Positions 10,956 to 20,210 of a DNA stretch of 34,159 nt are shown here, in pieces. Source of the DNA: Clostridium sp. (GTDB lineage: Bacteria > Bacillota > Clostridia > Clostridiales > Clostridiaceae); the NCBI GenBank assembly GCA_022785265.1, contig JALFQD010000218.1, positions 1-34,159 on the forward strand, given 5' to 3'. A program made the translations under genes and the position numbers. Every line of letters starts with the position of its first letter. Position 1 is the first letter of the stretch. The notes beneath the pieces are model-generated. The model was not told the DNA's origin and ran no database searches. It worked only from the letters and a program-made list of their open reading frames with translations.

Positions 10956-11753
10956 ATGTTAAAGCTGTTTGAACCAATAACGCGTGTTTTTACAATTATT
11001 TTTGAAGCTATACATAATCTGGTTGTTTCATTAGGGGTAACAGGAGGAGCATCTTACGTATTGGCAATTACTATTTTAACAGTAATAATAAGAGCTTGCT
11101 TGTTACCTTTTAATATTAAGTCTGCAAAGTCTTCAAAGAAGATGCAAGAAATACAACCAGAGGTTAAGAAGATTCAAGAAAAGTATAAAAATGATCCACA
11201 AAAAGCTCAAATGGAATTGATGAATCTTTACAAAGAGAAAGATGTAAGTATGACAGGAGGATGTCTTCCAGCATTACTTCCTTTACCAATACTTATGGCA
11301 TTATATGGAGTTTTCTATAGTGCTAGTATGAAAGCACAAATTGAAGGATTATCATTTTTATGGATTAAAAATTTAGCAGAACCTGATAAATTATTTATAT
11401 TACCTATATTAGCTGCAATTACTACTTATATACCTTCATATTTAATGACTAAAGCAACTCCTGCAAATAGTGGGGCACCTAATATGTCTGGTATGAATAT
11501 AGGTATGTCTTTAATGATGGCATTTATGTCAATAAACTTTCAGTCAATTCTTGTAATATACTGGGTTGTTGGTGGAATAATTCAAATAGGAAATACCTAT
11601 TTTATAAACTATAGACCAGCTAAGAAAGAAGCATTAGAGTTAAAAGCTAAAGAAGAAGAAAAGGCAGCTTTAAATGGTTCAAAATTTTTTATGCAAGAAT
11701 ATGAGGAAACTAATAAAGCAAGCAAAAAAAAGAAGAAAAAAGGAAAAAAATAA
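10956..11753 (+). CDS. yidC: Membrane protein insertase YidC/SpoIIIJ
   Basis: This insertase places membrane proteins alone or with Sec; in B. subtilis the orthologue SpoIIIJ is also needed for forespore sigma-G activity. It has 265 residues with five likely membrane segments, the conserved arginine of the hydrophilic groove (R46 in ILTVIIRACLLPF), a charged cytoplasmic hairpin (about 55-90) and a lysine-rich tail, typical of Gram-positive forms, which can bind ribosomes. No lipobox cysteine is visible at the N-terminus, unlike B. subtilis SpoIIIJ. GGAG lies before the ATG. Confidence 0.97.
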   Translation: MLKLFEPITRVFTIIFEAIHNLVVSLGVTGGASYVLAITILTVIIRACLLPFNIKSAKSSKKMQEIQPEVKKIQEKYKNDPQKAQMELMNLYKEKDVSMTGGCLPALLPLPILMALYGVFYSASMKAQIEGLSFLWIKNLAEPDKLFILPILAAITTYIPSYLMTKATPANSGAPNMSGMNIGMSLMMAFMSINFQSILVIYWVVGGIIQIGNTYFINYRPAKKEALELKAKEEEKAALNGSKFFMQEYEETNKASKKKKKKGKK

Positions 11754-11795
11754 TTAATACTTAACTTTACTTTTATTAAGGTGGGTGAATATGGT

Positions 11796-12419
11796 ATGAA
11801 AACTGTTGAAATGAGTGGGAAAACTGTTGAAGAAGCTATTGATAAGGCTTTAGAAGCTTTAAATGAAGAAAAGGATAATGTGATTATTGAAGTAATTGAT
11901 GAAGGCACTAAAGGATTGTTTAACTTAATTGGAGGAAAACCAGCTAAGGTAAAAGTTACAGTTAAGCCTAATCATGTTGACGAAGCTAAAAAATTCTTAA
12001 TTGATGTTCTTGCTAATATGAAAATAGATGGTGAGGTTACAGTTAAGGAGGAAAAGGACTTAGTAACTATGAGTATTACTGGTCCTAAAATGGGGTTAAT
12101 AATAGGATATAGGGGAGAAACATTAGATTCTTTACAATATTTAGTGTCTCTTATTGTTAATAAAGATCATGATAAGCCTTATAAGAAAGTTGTGTTAGAT
12201 ACAGAAAATTATCGACAGAAGAGAGAGGAAACCTTGAAAAAGGTTGCTCAGAAAGCAGCATATAAGGTTAAAATGAGTAAAAGACCTTATAAATTAGAAC
12301 CTATGAATCCATACGAAAGAAGAATAATTCATTCAGCTCTTCAAGATGATAAAGATGTAATTACTCATAGTGAAGGGGAAGAACCTCATAGAAGAGTTGT
12401 AATAGAAATAAAGAAGTAA
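11796..12419 (+). CDS. khpB: RNA-binding protein KhpB (Jag/SpoIIIJ-associated)
   Basis: This 207-residue protein has an N-terminal Jag domain (MKTVEMSGKTVEEAIDKALE), a KH domain with the GxxG-containing loop IIGYRGETLDSLQYL, and a C-terminal R3H domain (RRIIH, residues near 178-182). KhpB binds RNA, often with KhpA, and influences cell-wall growth in related bacteria. The ATG at 11796 is chosen because AAGGTG (11778-11783) is 12 bases before it and overlaps the alternative GTG at 11781. It is the last gene of the rpmH operon; a terminator follows. Confidence 0.95.
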   Translation: MKTVEMSGKTVEEAIDKALEALNEEKDNVIIEVIDEGTKGLFNLIGGKPAKVKVTVKPNHVDEAKKFLIDVLANMKIDGEVTVKEEKDLVTMSITGPKMGLIIGYRGETLDSLQYLVSLIVNKDHDKPYKKVVLDTENYRQKREETLKKVAQKAAYKVKMSKRPYKLEPMNPYERRIIHSALQDDKDVITHSEGEEPHRRVVIEIKK

Positions 12420-12433
12420 TAGAACTAAAATTA

Positions 12434-12456
12434 GAAAGCCCAAAAGGCTTTCTTTT
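12434..12456 (+). terminator. Terminator of the rpmH-khpB operon
   Basis: GAAAGCC (12434-12440), loop CAAAA, GGCTTTC (12446-12452) and TTTT form a 7-bp intrinsic terminator 14 bases past the khpB stop. Confidence 0.85.
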
Positions 12457-12479
12457 ATTTTAAAAAATTTTAAGCTTTT

Positions 12480-12508
12480 TTGACTATAACATTAATGTTT
12501 TGTAAAAT
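12480..12508 (+). promoter_or_regulatory. Promoter of mnmE-mnmG-rsmG
   Basis: TTGACT (12480-12485) and TAAAAT (12503-12508) are separated by 17 bases, between the khpB terminator and mnmE. Confidence 0.8.
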
Positions 12509-12548
12509 ATATTAATATGTATTATGATATTTAAGGAGAGGATTTTTG

Positions 12549-13928
12549 ATGAAAGAATTTGATACAATTTGTGGTATAGCAACTCCTTTAGGAGAGGGTG
12601 GAATATCAATAATAAGAGTATCAGGAAGTGATTCTTTAAAGATAATAAATAAGATTTTTAAAGGAAAAAATGCTTCTGATATATTAGATATGAAAAGTTA
12701 TACCATGAGATATGGTCATATATGTGATATCAATTCAAAATTTGAAATAGATGAAGTAATTATAAGCTATATGAAAGGACCAAGAAGTTTTACAGCAGAA
12801 GATGTGGTTGAAGTAAATTGTCATGGAGGAGTTGTATCTACAGGAAGAGTTTTAGAGGAGATTATAAAGGCTGGAGCTAGAATTGCAGAACCAGGAGAAT
12901 TTACTAAGAGAGCTTTTTTAAATGGACGTATAGATTTAAGTCAAGCAGAAGCTGTTATGGATATTATAAGAGCTAAAACTGACTTATCAATGAAATCTGC
13001 TGTTATGCAAAGTAGTGGAGCTCTTTCTAAGGAAATAGGTAAGCTTAGGGAATATATGCTTAATACTTTAGCTTTAATAGAATATTCTGTTGATTTTACA
13101 GAGGATGATGAAGAACCAGATGAAACAATTCCTATAAGAGTCCAGGAACAGTTAACTGTTGCAATAAAAGATATGAATAAGTTATTAGAAGGTGCTAATG
13201 AAGGTCGTATAATAAGAGATGGTTTAAAACTTGCTATAATAGGAAAGCCAAACGTTGGAAAATCTTCTTTATTAAATTGTTTATTAAAAGAAAAAAGAGC
13301 TATAGTAACTGATATTCCTGGAACAACAAGAGATATTATAGAGGAATTTATAAGCTTAGATGGTATTCCAGTAAAGATAACTGATACTGCTGGAATTAGA
13401 GAGACTGAAGATGAGGTAGAAAAGATAGGGGTAGAGAGATCAAGAGAAAAAATTGATGAAGCTGATTTAATAGTTTTAATGCTTGACTCATCACATCCAT
13501 TAGAGATTGAGGATAGAGAAATTATAGATAAGGTTAAAAATAAGAAATATGTAGTCCTTATGAATAAAAATGATTTAGAGAAAAAAATAAGTGACAAAGA
13601 CATAAAAGACCTTAAAAATGTAATTTACATATCTGCTAAAACTGGCTTTGGAATAGATGAATTAAAAGAAAAGGTTAAAGAATTATTTTTTAATGGAGAA
13701 GTTGATAGCGAAAGTATGATTATATCTAATAATAGACATAAACAGGCTTTATATAGAGCTTTAGAAAATTGTCAAGAAGCTTTAGATAGAGTAAAATCTA
13801 ATGAGTATTTAGATTTAATTTCGATATATGTAACATCAGCTCTAAAAGCCTTAGGAGAAATCACAGGTTCAGAGCTTGAAGAGGATTTAATAAATAAAAT
13901 ATTTAGCGAATTTTGCGTAGGAAAGTAG
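12549..13928 (+). CDS. mnmE: tRNA modification GTPase MnmE
   Basis: With MnmG, MnmE makes the 5-carboxymethylaminomethyl (or aminomethyl) modification of wobble uridine 34 in several tRNAs. The 459-residue product has an N-terminal folate-binding domain, a helical domain, an inserted G domain (G1 GKPNVGKS at 232-239; DTAGIRE; MNKND) and the C-terminal CVGK that ends the family. The ATG at 12549 is preferred over TTG at 12546; AAGGAG (12533-12538) is 10 bases upstream. mnmG begins 10 bases after its stop. Confidence 0.98.
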   Translation: MKEFDTICGIATPLGEGGISIIRVSGSDSLKIINKIFKGKNASDILDMKSYTMRYGHICDINSKFEIDEVIISYMKGPRSFTAEDVVEVNCHGGVVSTGRVLEEIIKAGARIAEPGEFTKRAFLNGRIDLSQAEAVMDIIRAKTDLSMKSAVMQSSGALSKEIGKLREYMLNTLALIEYSVDFTEDDEEPDETIPIRVQEQLTVAIKDMNKLLEGANEGRIIRDGLKLAIIGKPNVGKSSLLNCLLKEKRAIVTDIPGTTRDIIEEFISLDGIPVKITDTAGIRETEDEVEKIGVERSREKIDEADLIVLMLDSSHPLEIEDREIIDKVKNKKYVVLMNKNDLEKKISDKDIKDLKNVIYISAKTGFGIDELKEKVKELFFNGEVDSESMIISNNRHKQALYRALENCQEALDRVKSNEYLDLISIYVTSALKALGEITGSELEEDLINKIFSEFCVGK

Positions 13929-13938
13929 GAGTAAAAAA

Positions 13939-15816
13939 ATGAGATATGATGCTGGAGAATTTGATATTATCATTGTAGGTGCTGGCCATGCAGGATGTGA
14001 AGCAGCACTTGCAAGTGCAAGAATGGGTCTAAAAACTTTAGTATGTACAATAAGTTTAGATTCTATTGCTATGATGCCATGTAATCCTAACATAGGAGGA
14101 ACTGCTAAAGGGCATTTAGTTAGAGAAATTGATGCATTAGGTGGTCAGATGGGAATAAACATTGACCGTACATTTATACAATCAAAAATGCTTAATACAT
14201 CTAAAGGTCCTGCAGTGCACTCATTAAGAGCACAGGCTGATAAGATAAAATATCAAAGAACAATGAAAAGAACATTAGAAGAACAAGAAAATCTTCAAAT
14301 AAAACAAATTGAAGTTACTAATTTATTAGTAGAAGATAAAAAGATAGTTGGAGTAGTTACTAAAAATGGTGCTACATTTAAGTGTAAAGCAGTTGTTTTG
14401 GCAACAGGAACTTATTTAAGAGGAAAGATTATTATTGGAGAGGTAAGTTATAGTGGAGGTCCTAATGGGCTTTTCCCTGCTAAGGATTTATCTCAAAGTT
14501 TATTGGATTTAAATATAACTTTAAGAAGATTTAAAACTGGAACACCAGCAAGAGTAAATAGAAGGTCATTAGATTTATCAAAAATGATTGAACAACCTGG
14601 AGATAAAAAAATAGTACCATTTTCTTTTATGAATGAAAATGTAGATAGAGAACAGGTATCATGTTATTTAACTTATACCAATGAAGAGACTCATAAAATT
14701 ATAAGAGAAAATATTGGAAGGTCACCAATATACAATGGAAGTATAAAAGGAATAGGACCAAGATATTGTCCATCAATTGAAGATAAGGTTATGAGATTCC
14801 CTGATAAGACTCAACATCAAATATTTATAGAACCTGAAGGAGAAGATACATTAGAAATGTATGTAGGAGGATTTAGTTCTTCTCTTCCTGAAGAGGTTCA
14901 AATAAAGATGCTTAGAACATTACCAGGATTAGAAAATGCAGAGATGCTTAGAACTGCATATGCAATAGAATATGATTCAATTGACCCTACACAATTAAAG
15001 CCTACATTAGAATTTAAAGAGATAGAAGGATTATATGGTGCAGGACAATTAAATGGAAGTTCTGGATATGAAGAAGCTGGAGCACAAGGAATTATAGCAG
15101 GTATAAATGCAGCTTTAAAGGTACAAGGAAAAGACCCTTTAATATTAACAAGATCAGATGCTTATATAGGAGTTTTAATTGATGATTTAGTAACTAAAGG
15201 AACAAACGAACCTTATAGAATGATGACTTCTAGAGCTGAATATAGACTTCTCTTAAGACAAGATAATGCAGACTTTAGATTAACTGAAATTGGTCATAAA
15301 GTTGGTTTAGTTACAGAAGAAAGATATGAGAAATTCCTTAAGAGAAAAAATGCAGTTGAAGGTGAAATAGAAAGATTAAAAAATCTTCAAATAACAAATA
15401 AAAAAGAAGTAGGAGAATTCTTAGAATCATTAGGTTCTGCTGAATTAAAGAAGCCTACAAGCTTATATGAATTAATAAAAAGGTCAGAATTAGATTACTT
15501 CTCATTAGCACCACTTGACCCAGAAAGAGAAGAACTTTCAGAGGATATTGGAGAACAGGTAAATGTAAGAGCAAAGTATGAAGGATATATAGCTAAGCAA
15601 TTAGAACAAGTTAATCAGTTTACTAAATTTGAAAAGAAATTATTACCTAGTGATATTGACTATTCAGATGTAAAGGGGCTTAGAACAGAGGCTATACAAA
15701 AGCTTAGCAATATAAGACCTGTAAGCATAGGTCAAGCCTCTAGAATATCTGGAGTTTCCCCAGCTGATATATCTGTACTTTTAATTTATTTAGAGCATCA
15801 ATATAATAAAAGATAA
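13939..15816 (+). CDS. mnmG: tRNA uridine-5-carboxymethylaminomethyl modification enzyme MnmG
   Basis: This FAD-dependent partner of MnmE (GidA) has 625 residues. The Rossmann FAD motif is [19 protein letters not shown]. The conserved blocks [32 protein letters not shown] and [17 protein letters not shown] are present, as is the C-terminal helical MnmE-binding domain ([24 protein letters not shown]). It is the second gene of the operon. Confidence 0.98.
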   Translation: MRYDAGEFDIIIVGAGHAGCEAALASARMGLKTLVCTISLDSIAMMPCNPNIGGTAKGHLVREIDALGGQMGINIDRTFIQSKMLNTSKGPAVHSLRAQADKIKYQRTMKRTLEEQENLQIKQIEVTNLLVEDKKIVGVVTKNGATFKCKAVVLATGTYLRGKIIIGEVSYSGGPNGLFPAKDLSQSLLDLNITLRRFKTGTPARVNRRSLDLSKMIEQPGDKKIVPFSFMNENVDREQVSCYLTYTNEETHKIIRENIGRSPIYNGSIKGIGPRYCPSIEDKVMRFPDKTQHQIFIEPEGEDTLEMYVGGFSSSLPEEVQIKMLRTLPGLENAEMLRTAYAIEYDSIDPTQLKPTLEFKEIEGLYGAGQLNGSSGYEEAGAQGIIAGINAALKVQGKDPLILTRSDAYIGVLIDDLVTKGTNEPYRMMTSRAEYRLLLRQDNADFRLTEIGHKVGLVTEERYEKFLKRKNAVEGEIERLKNLQITNKKEVGEFLESLGSAELKKPTSLYELIKRSELDYFSLAPLDPEREELSEDIGEQVNVRAKYEGYIAKQLEQVNQFTKFEKKLLPSDIDYSDVKGLRTEAIQKLSNIRPVSIGQASRISGVSPADISVLLIYLEHQYNKR

Positions 15817-15828
15817 TGGAGGCCTTAA

Positions 15829-16548
15829 ATGAAGTTTTATGAATTAATGAAAAATGCCACAGAAGAAGTAGGAATGTGTTTAAGTAAAGAACAATATGAT
15901 AAATTCATGAAATATATGAGATTAATACAAGAATGGAATGAAAAAGTAAATTTAACAGCTATAACAGAGGATGAAGAGATTGTTAAAAAACATTTTATAG
16001 ACTGTATAAAGGCATATAAAAGCGATGAATTAAAAAAAGCAGAAACTATAATAGATGTTGGAACTGGTGCAGGTTTTCCAGGAATTCCAATAGCTATTAT
16101 GGACGAAAAGAAAAAAGTTACTTTATTAGATTCACTAAATAAAAGAATTAATTTTTTAAACTTAGTTATTAGTGAATTAGGATTAAAAAATGTTAAAACA
16201 ATTCATTCAAGGGCAGAGGATGGAGCTAGAACAAAAGAGTTAAGAGAGAAGTTTGATATAGCAACATCTAGAGCAGTAGCTAACATGGCAGTATTATCAG
16301 AATTTTGCCTTCCTTATGTTAAAGTTGGAGGAAGTTTTGTTGCATTAAAGGGTCCTGCTATTGAAGAGGAGCTTGAAGGAAGCAGAAATGCTATAGGAGT
16401 ATTAGGTGGAAAATTAAAAAATATAATTGAGGTAAAAATAGAAGAAACAGATTTAAATCACAATATAGTCATAGTTAGTAAGATTAAAGAGTGTCCAACT
16501 AATTATCCAAGAAAAGCAGGAATAGTTAATAAAAAACCAATAAAATAA
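15829..16548 (+). CDS. rsmG: 16S rRNA m7G527 methyltransferase RsmG
   Basis: RsmG methylates G527 in the 530 loop of 16S rRNA using S-adenosylmethionine; its loss gives low-level streptomycin resistance in other bacteria. The 239-residue Rossmann methyltransferase has motif [17 protein letters not shown], the [12 protein letters not shown]-terminal block and the conserved [24 protein letters not shown] stands before the ATG, 12 bases after mnmG. Confidence 0.97.
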   Translation: MKFYELMKNATEEVGMCLSKEQYDKFMKYMRLIQEWNEKVNLTAITEDEEIVKKHFIDCIKAYKSDELKKAETIIDVGTGAGFPGIPIAIMDEKKKVTLLDSLNKRINFLNLVISELGLKNVKTIHSRAEDGARTKELREKFDIATSRAVANMAVLSEFCLPYVKVGGSFVALKGPAIEEELEGSRNAIGVLGGKLKNIIEVKIEETDLNHNIVIVSKIKECPTNYPRKAGIVNKKPIK

Positions 16549-16640
16549 TTGTAAAAAAATTCCTGTAAAAAGAAGGAAAATCCGTATGCTTTATAGAACT
16601 TATATTAAAAGTATATTTTAAGGATGGTTGTGAGAAGCAT

Positions 16641-17420
16641 ATGAATAGAGAGATAATAAACATTAAGACTGAACAGATAATTCCAAACACATATCAACCA
16701 CGAAAAAATTTTAACGAAGAAGCATTAATGGAATTATCACAATCAATTAAAGAGCATGGAATAATACAGCCACTTACTGTTAGAAAAATAGGGGAAATAT
16801 ATGAATTAGTTGCAGGGGAAAGACGTTGGAGAGCAGCTAGAATGCTATCATTAGAAGAGGTGCCTTGTATTATAGTTGATATAACTGATAGAGAATCAGT
16901 ACAAATAGCTCTTATAGAAAATCTTCAAAGAGAGGATTTGAATTTTATAGAAGAAGCAGAAGCATACTATAATTTAATTCATGATCATAATTTTACACAA
17001 GAAGAGATAGCTATAAAAATGGGTAAAAAGCAATCTACAATTTCTAATAAATTAAGGTTATTAAAATTGTCAGAGAAGGTCAGAGAATTATGTGTTAATA
17101 ATTTTTTAACAGAAAGACATGCACGAGCTTTATTAATAATACCAAGTGAAGAACTTCAGATAAAAATAATTAAACAAGTAGTTAAAGAAAAGCTAAATGT
17201 TCAGGCTACAGAAGAACTAATTAATAAAGAACTTTTAAGATTAGCAGGAGAGCAATATAAAAATAGAAATAAAAATATAAAAGCAGTTTTTCCAGCAAAG
17301 CTTTATGTTAATACAATAAAGCAGGTTTTTAATAAATTTAATATACCTGTTGATTACAAGATTGATGATTCTGAAGAGTATATTCAAATAATAGTAAATA
17401 TATCTAAAAGTAAAAAATAA
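16641..17420 (+). CDS. noc: Nucleoid occlusion protein Noc (ParB family)
   Basis: This 259-residue ParB-family CTPase has the N-domain (IIPNTYQPRKNF, GIIQPLTVR), the nucleotide-binding AGERRWRAARM (about 59-68) and a helix-turn-helix. The four residues known to switch ParB (R-T-A-G) to Noc (Q-K-K-R) DNA specificity are Q131, K137, K142 and R159 here, exactly Noc type. In B. subtilis Noc binds NBS sites and the membrane to stop Z-ring assembly over DNA. This protein starts directly at the ParB domain and lacks the short amphipathic membrane helix of B. subtilis Noc. No in-frame upstream start exists nearby, and the Shine-Dalgarno sequence is weak. It sits between rsmG and soj, the usual place. 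Confidence 0.9.
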   Translation: MNREIINIKTEQIIPNTYQPRKNFNEEALMELSQSIKEHGIIQPLTVRKIGEIYELVAGERRWRAARMLSLEEVPCIIVDITDRESVQIALIENLQREDLNFIEEAEAYYNLIHDHNFTQEEIAIKMGKKQSTISNKLRLLKLSEKVRELCVNNFLTERHARALLIIPSEELQIKIIKQVVKEKLNVQATEELINKELLRLAGEQYKNRNKNIKAVFPAKLYVNTIKQVFNKFNIPVDYKIDDSEEYIQIIVNISKSKK

Positions 17421-17463
17421 GAAGTATATTTAGAGATAAAATTTTAATAAATATAATTTTAAA

Positions 17464-17479
17464 TGTTTCACGTGAAACA
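17464..17479. other. parS: parS site 1
   Basis: TGTTTCACGTGAAACA is a perfect 16-bp palindrome, one base from the B. subtilis parS consensus (TGTTCCACGTGAAACA). It lies 44 bases past the noc stop, before the noc terminator, and is a nucleation site for Spo0J. Confidence 0.96.
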
Positions 17480-17492
17480 ATATTAATAAGAG

Positions 17493-17520
17493 GAGACTTT
17501 TTTTAAGTCTCTATTTTTTT
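17493..17520 (+). terminator. Terminator after noc
   Basis: GAGACTT (17493-17499), a five-T loop, AAGTCTC (17505-17511) and TATTTTTTT form an intrinsic terminator ending the mnmE-noc run. Confidence 0.85.
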
Positions 17521-17573
17521 ATTCTATAGGAAATTATATGTCAAAAAAAGTTTTTACTATTAAGTTTATAAAC

Positions 17574-17759
17574 TGTGGATAAATTTGTGGATAACTTGTT
17601 AATATAAGTTTAATAAAAGAAATAAATTTAAAATTTTCTTTTATTTAATTAATGTGTAAATTATTATTTTGTGCGATTTAGAGGCATTAGGATAAAACAA
17701 AAAATAATAATTCACAACTTTTCACAAAAAGTTTATCCCTGTGGATAAGTTGTGGATAA
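17574..17759 (+). promoter_or_regulatory. DnaA-box group upstream of soj
   Basis: Four perfect TGTGGATAA boxes, all in the same orientation, occur as two close pairs: 17574-17582 with 17586-17594, and 17740-17748 with 17751-17759 (12 and 11 bases start to start, near one helical turn). AT-rich DNA follows each pair. They occupy the 527-bp noc-soj gap, which has no gene. Control of soj by DnaA or titration of DnaA are possible roles. Confidence 0.85.
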
Positions 17760-17914
17760 CTTTTTAATTAATAATAAATTAATATTTTATATTATCAGAT
17801 ATTTGTAAAAAAATCTTTTATTATAGAAAAACATTATATATAATAAATATATAAATAATTCTAATTTAAGGGGCTTATTAACTATAAAAACTTATATCTT
17901 ATTTTTCTAAAAAA

Positions 17915-17945
17915 AGGGGGTGTGGCTCTAGTTTAGAGCTTTTTT
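17915..17945 (+). promoter_or_regulatory. Hairpin between soj ribosome binding site and start codon
   Basis: The only good Shine-Dalgarno sequence, AGGGGGTG (17915-17922), is about 25 bases before the soj ATG. Between them GCTCTA (17925-17930), loop GTT, TAGAGC (17934-17939) and six T form a hairpin with the form of an intrinsic terminator that ends two bases before the ATG. Folding would bring the binding site to about 10 bases from the ATG; alternatively it is an attenuator. Confidence 0.7.
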
Positions 17946-17947
17946 AT

Positions 17948-18712
17948 ATGAAAATAATTTGTATTTTTAATCAAAAAGGTGGAGTTGGAAAAACTACGAC
18001 TAATATTAATTTATGTGCTTATTTGGCAATGGAAGGCTATAAAGTTTTGACAATAGATATAGACCCACAAGGAAATACAACTAGTGGTTTTGGGTTAGAT
18101 AAAAAGAACTTAGAAGTATCTATGTATGATGTGTTAACTACAGATTTTTCATTAAAGGAAGTTATTGTAAAAAGTGATTTAGTACAAAATTTATATGTTG
18201 CACCATCAACAATGTCTTTAGCAGGGGCAGAAGTCGAGATGATAGGAATACCTAGTAGAGAAACAATACTTCTAAATAAAGTAAAAGAAGTAAAAGATGA
18301 ATATGATTATATTTTTATTGATTGTCCTCCATCTTTAGGTGTATTAACAATAAATGCTTTAACTTGTAGTGATTCAGTACTTATTCCAATTCAATGTGAA
18401 TTTTACGCTTTAGAAGGAGTGGGGCAATTAATTAATACAATTCAGTTGGTTAAAAAGTCATTAAATAAGAAGTTAGAAATAGAAGGTGTATTAATGACTA
18501 TGTTTGATTATAGGACAAACCTTAGTAATGAAGTTTATAGTGAGGTTAAAAAATATTTTAAAGATAAAGTATATAAAAATACAATTCCAAGAAATATAAG
18601 ATTAGCTGAATCTCCAAGCTTTGGACTACCAATAATGTTATATGATGAAAAATGTAAAGGTGCAAAATCTTATTTGGATTTTACTAAAGAATTCTTAAGT
18701 AAGCAAAATTAA
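17948..18712 (+). CDS. soj: Chromosome partitioning ATPase ParA/Soj
   Basis: Soj is a deviant-Walker P-loop ATPase that acts with Spo0J and parS in origin segregation and, in B. subtilis, controls DnaA activity and sporulation onset. It has 254 residues. The deviant Walker A KGGVGKTT (10-17) follows directly after MKIICIFNQ, so this ATG is secure. Walker A' DIDPQGN and Walker B DYIFIDCPPSLG are present. It is followed by spo0J after 13 bases. Its leader is unusual (hairpin and DnaA boxes). Confidence 0.97.
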   Translation: MKIICIFNQKGGVGKTTTNINLCAYLAMEGYKVLTIDIDPQGNTTSGFGLDKKNLEVSMYDVLTTDFSLKEVIVKSDLVQNLYVAPSTMSLAGAEVEMIGIPSRETILLNKVKEVKDEYDYIFIDCPPSLGVLTINALTCSDSVLIPIQCEFYALEGVGQLINTIQLVKKSLNKKLEIEGVLMTMFDYRTNLSNEVYSEVKKYFKDKVYKNTIPRNIRLAESPSFGLPIMLYDEKCKGAKSYLDFTKEFLSKQN

Positions 18713-18725
18713 AGGAAGGGATTAC

Positions 18726-19592
18726 ATGAGCAAAAAATTTGGTTTGGGAAAAGGTTTAGAAGCATTAATATCAGAAAATGAGGAAAATATAAATGAAAGT
18801 GGTAATAAGCTATTTATACCATTAAATAAAATAAAAAATAATGCAGACCAACCTAGAAAGTCTTTTGATAATGAAAAGATAGCAGAACTTGCAGAATCTA
18901 TAAAGCATCATGGAATAATTCAGCCTTTAATACTTATGAAAGAAAATGATGATTATGTTATTATTGCTGGAGAAAGAAGATGGCGTGCAGCAAAAATGGT
19001 TGGATTAAAAGAGGTTCCAGCGATAATTATGGATGTTACAGATAAAGAAGTGTTAGAATTATCTTTAATTGAAAACATTCAAAGACAAGATTTAAATCCA
19101 CTTGAAGAAGCATTAGCATATAAGAAGTTAATAGATAATTTTAAATTTACTCAAGAAGAGTTAAGCAAAAGAATTGGAAAGTCTAGAACAGCTATTACTA
19201 ATTGTATGAGACTTATTAACTTAGATGATAGAGTAAAAGAATATATTATTCAAGGAGTTTTATCAGAAGGACATGGAAGAGCATTACTTGCAATAGATGA
19301 TGGAGATTTGCAATATGCAATTGCTCAAAAGGTAATTGATGAAAGCTTGTCCGTAAGAGAACTTGAGAGATTGATAAAAAAAGTATATGCTACAGAGAAA
19401 AAGAAGAAAAATGATGATAAAGTTGATGATAATAATATTTATTATAAAAATATAGAAGAAAAGCTTCAATCATATTTTGGAACAAAAATAAACTTAAGTT
19501 ATAAAAAAGATAAGGGAAAAATAGAAATAGAATATTATTCAGAAGAAGATTTACAAAGAATTTTAGATATGATGAATATTGATTCTATGTAA
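18726..19592 (+). CDS. parB: Chromosome partitioning protein ParB/Spo0J
   Basis: This is the parS-binding CTPase clamp, which spreads on DNA, loads SMC and stimulates the Soj ATPase. It has 288 residues. The basic N-terminal peptide MSKKFGLGKGLEALIS is the Soj-contacting tail. The CTP site AGERRWRAAKM (81-91) and ENIQRQDLNPLEEA are intact. The helix-turn-helix carries R154 and G182, ParB-type at the positions where the neighbouring Noc has Q and R. The C-terminal dimer domain follows a lysine-rich linker. Four parS sites lie within 2.3 kb of the gene. Confidence 0.97.
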   Translation: MSKKFGLGKGLEALISENEENINESGNKLFIPLNKIKNNADQPRKSFDNEKIAELAESIKHHGIIQPLILMKENDDYVIIAGERRWRAAKMVGLKEVPAIIMDVTDKEVLELSLIENIQRQDLNPLEEALAYKKLIDNFKFTQEELSKRIGKSRTAITNCMRLINLDDRVKEYIIQGVLSEGHGRALLAIDDGDLQYAIAQKVIDESLSVRELERLIKKVYATEKKKKNDDKVDDNNIYYKNIEEKLQSYFGTKINLSYKKDKGKIEIEYYSEEDLQRILDMMNIDSM

Positions 19593-19617
19593 AGCATTTA
19601 TAATAAAATAAAGTAAA

Positions 19618-19633
19618 TGTTTCACGTGAAACA
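19618..19633. other. parS: parS site 2
   Basis: TGTTTCACGTGAAACA is identical to the other three sites, 25 bases past the spo0J stop and 31 bases before the next start codon. Confidence 0.96.
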
Positions 19634-19663
19634 TTTTGAATATAGAAAGGAAGGAATTTTGTA

Positions 19664-20167
19664 GTGAAATATTTGTTAAATAATTTCAATGAATTTGTAC
19701 CATACATACTAGGAGTCTTAATTATAGTAATTATATTATTATTTATACTAGTCATAGTATTATTTAAATCATTAAATAGAGTAGAAAGAAAGTATAAAAA
19801 ATTTATGAGAGGAACTAATGGTAAAAATATAGAAGAGCTTATACTTAAAGAATTAGAAAATATAGAGCAAGCTAATAAAAATTCACAAGAGGCATTAGAA
19901 GAATGTGAAAAACTAACTACAAAGGTTAAAGGTTGTGCTCAAAAAATAGCAATTATTAGATATAAAGCTTTTGAAAATGTAGGAAGTGACTTGAGTTTTT
20001 CTATAGCAATATTAGATGGAAATGATGATGGAGTTTTAATAACAGGAATTTATGGAAGAGAAGAAAGTGTAACTTATGCTAAGCCTATTGATAAAGGAAT
20101 ATCAAGATATGGTTTATCAGAAGAAGAAAAGCAAGTATTAAATGAAGCAATAAATAATGAAAATTAA
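19664..20167 (+). CDS. DUF4446 family membrane-anchored protein
   Basis: This 167-residue protein has one N-terminal membrane helix (about 13-36, YILGVLIIVIILLFILVIVLF), a charged coiled-coil-like segment (about 40-90) and a small C-terminal domain (KIAIIRYKAFENVGSDLSFSIAILDGNDDGVLITGIYGREES) that marks DUF4446. Families of this kind are found beside soj/spo0J and yyaC in clostridia. The function is unknown; the position suggests only a loose link to chromosome segregation or sporulation. It starts with GTG, supported by AGGAAGGA upstream. A terminator follows. Confidence 0.85.
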   Translation: MKYLLNNFNEFVPYILGVLIIVIILLFILVIVLFKSLNRVERKYKKFMRGTNGKNIEELILKELENIEQANKNSQEALEECEKLTTKVKGCAQKIAIIRYKAFENVGSDLSFSIAILDGNDDGVLITGIYGREESVTYAKPIDKGISRYGLSEEEKQVLNEAINNEN

Positions 20168-20176
20168 CATTAGAAG

Positions 20177-20210
20177 AAAAGATGTAGTCATAAATAAAAC
20201 TACATCTTTT
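20177..20210. terminator. Bidirectional terminator between the DUF4446 gene and yyaC
   Basis: AAAAGATGTAGT (20177-20188) and ACTACATCTTTT (20199-20210) form a perfect 12-bp stem. T runs lie on both strands (seven T on plus, four on minus). It serves the two converging genes and overlaps the yyaC stop codon. Confidence 0.85.

Noticed and set aside
12941..13603. 220-residue frame opposite mnmE
   Set aside because: Shadow of mnmE on the other strand; composition is low-complexity Ser/Ile/Phe, no ribosome binding site, no family resemblance.
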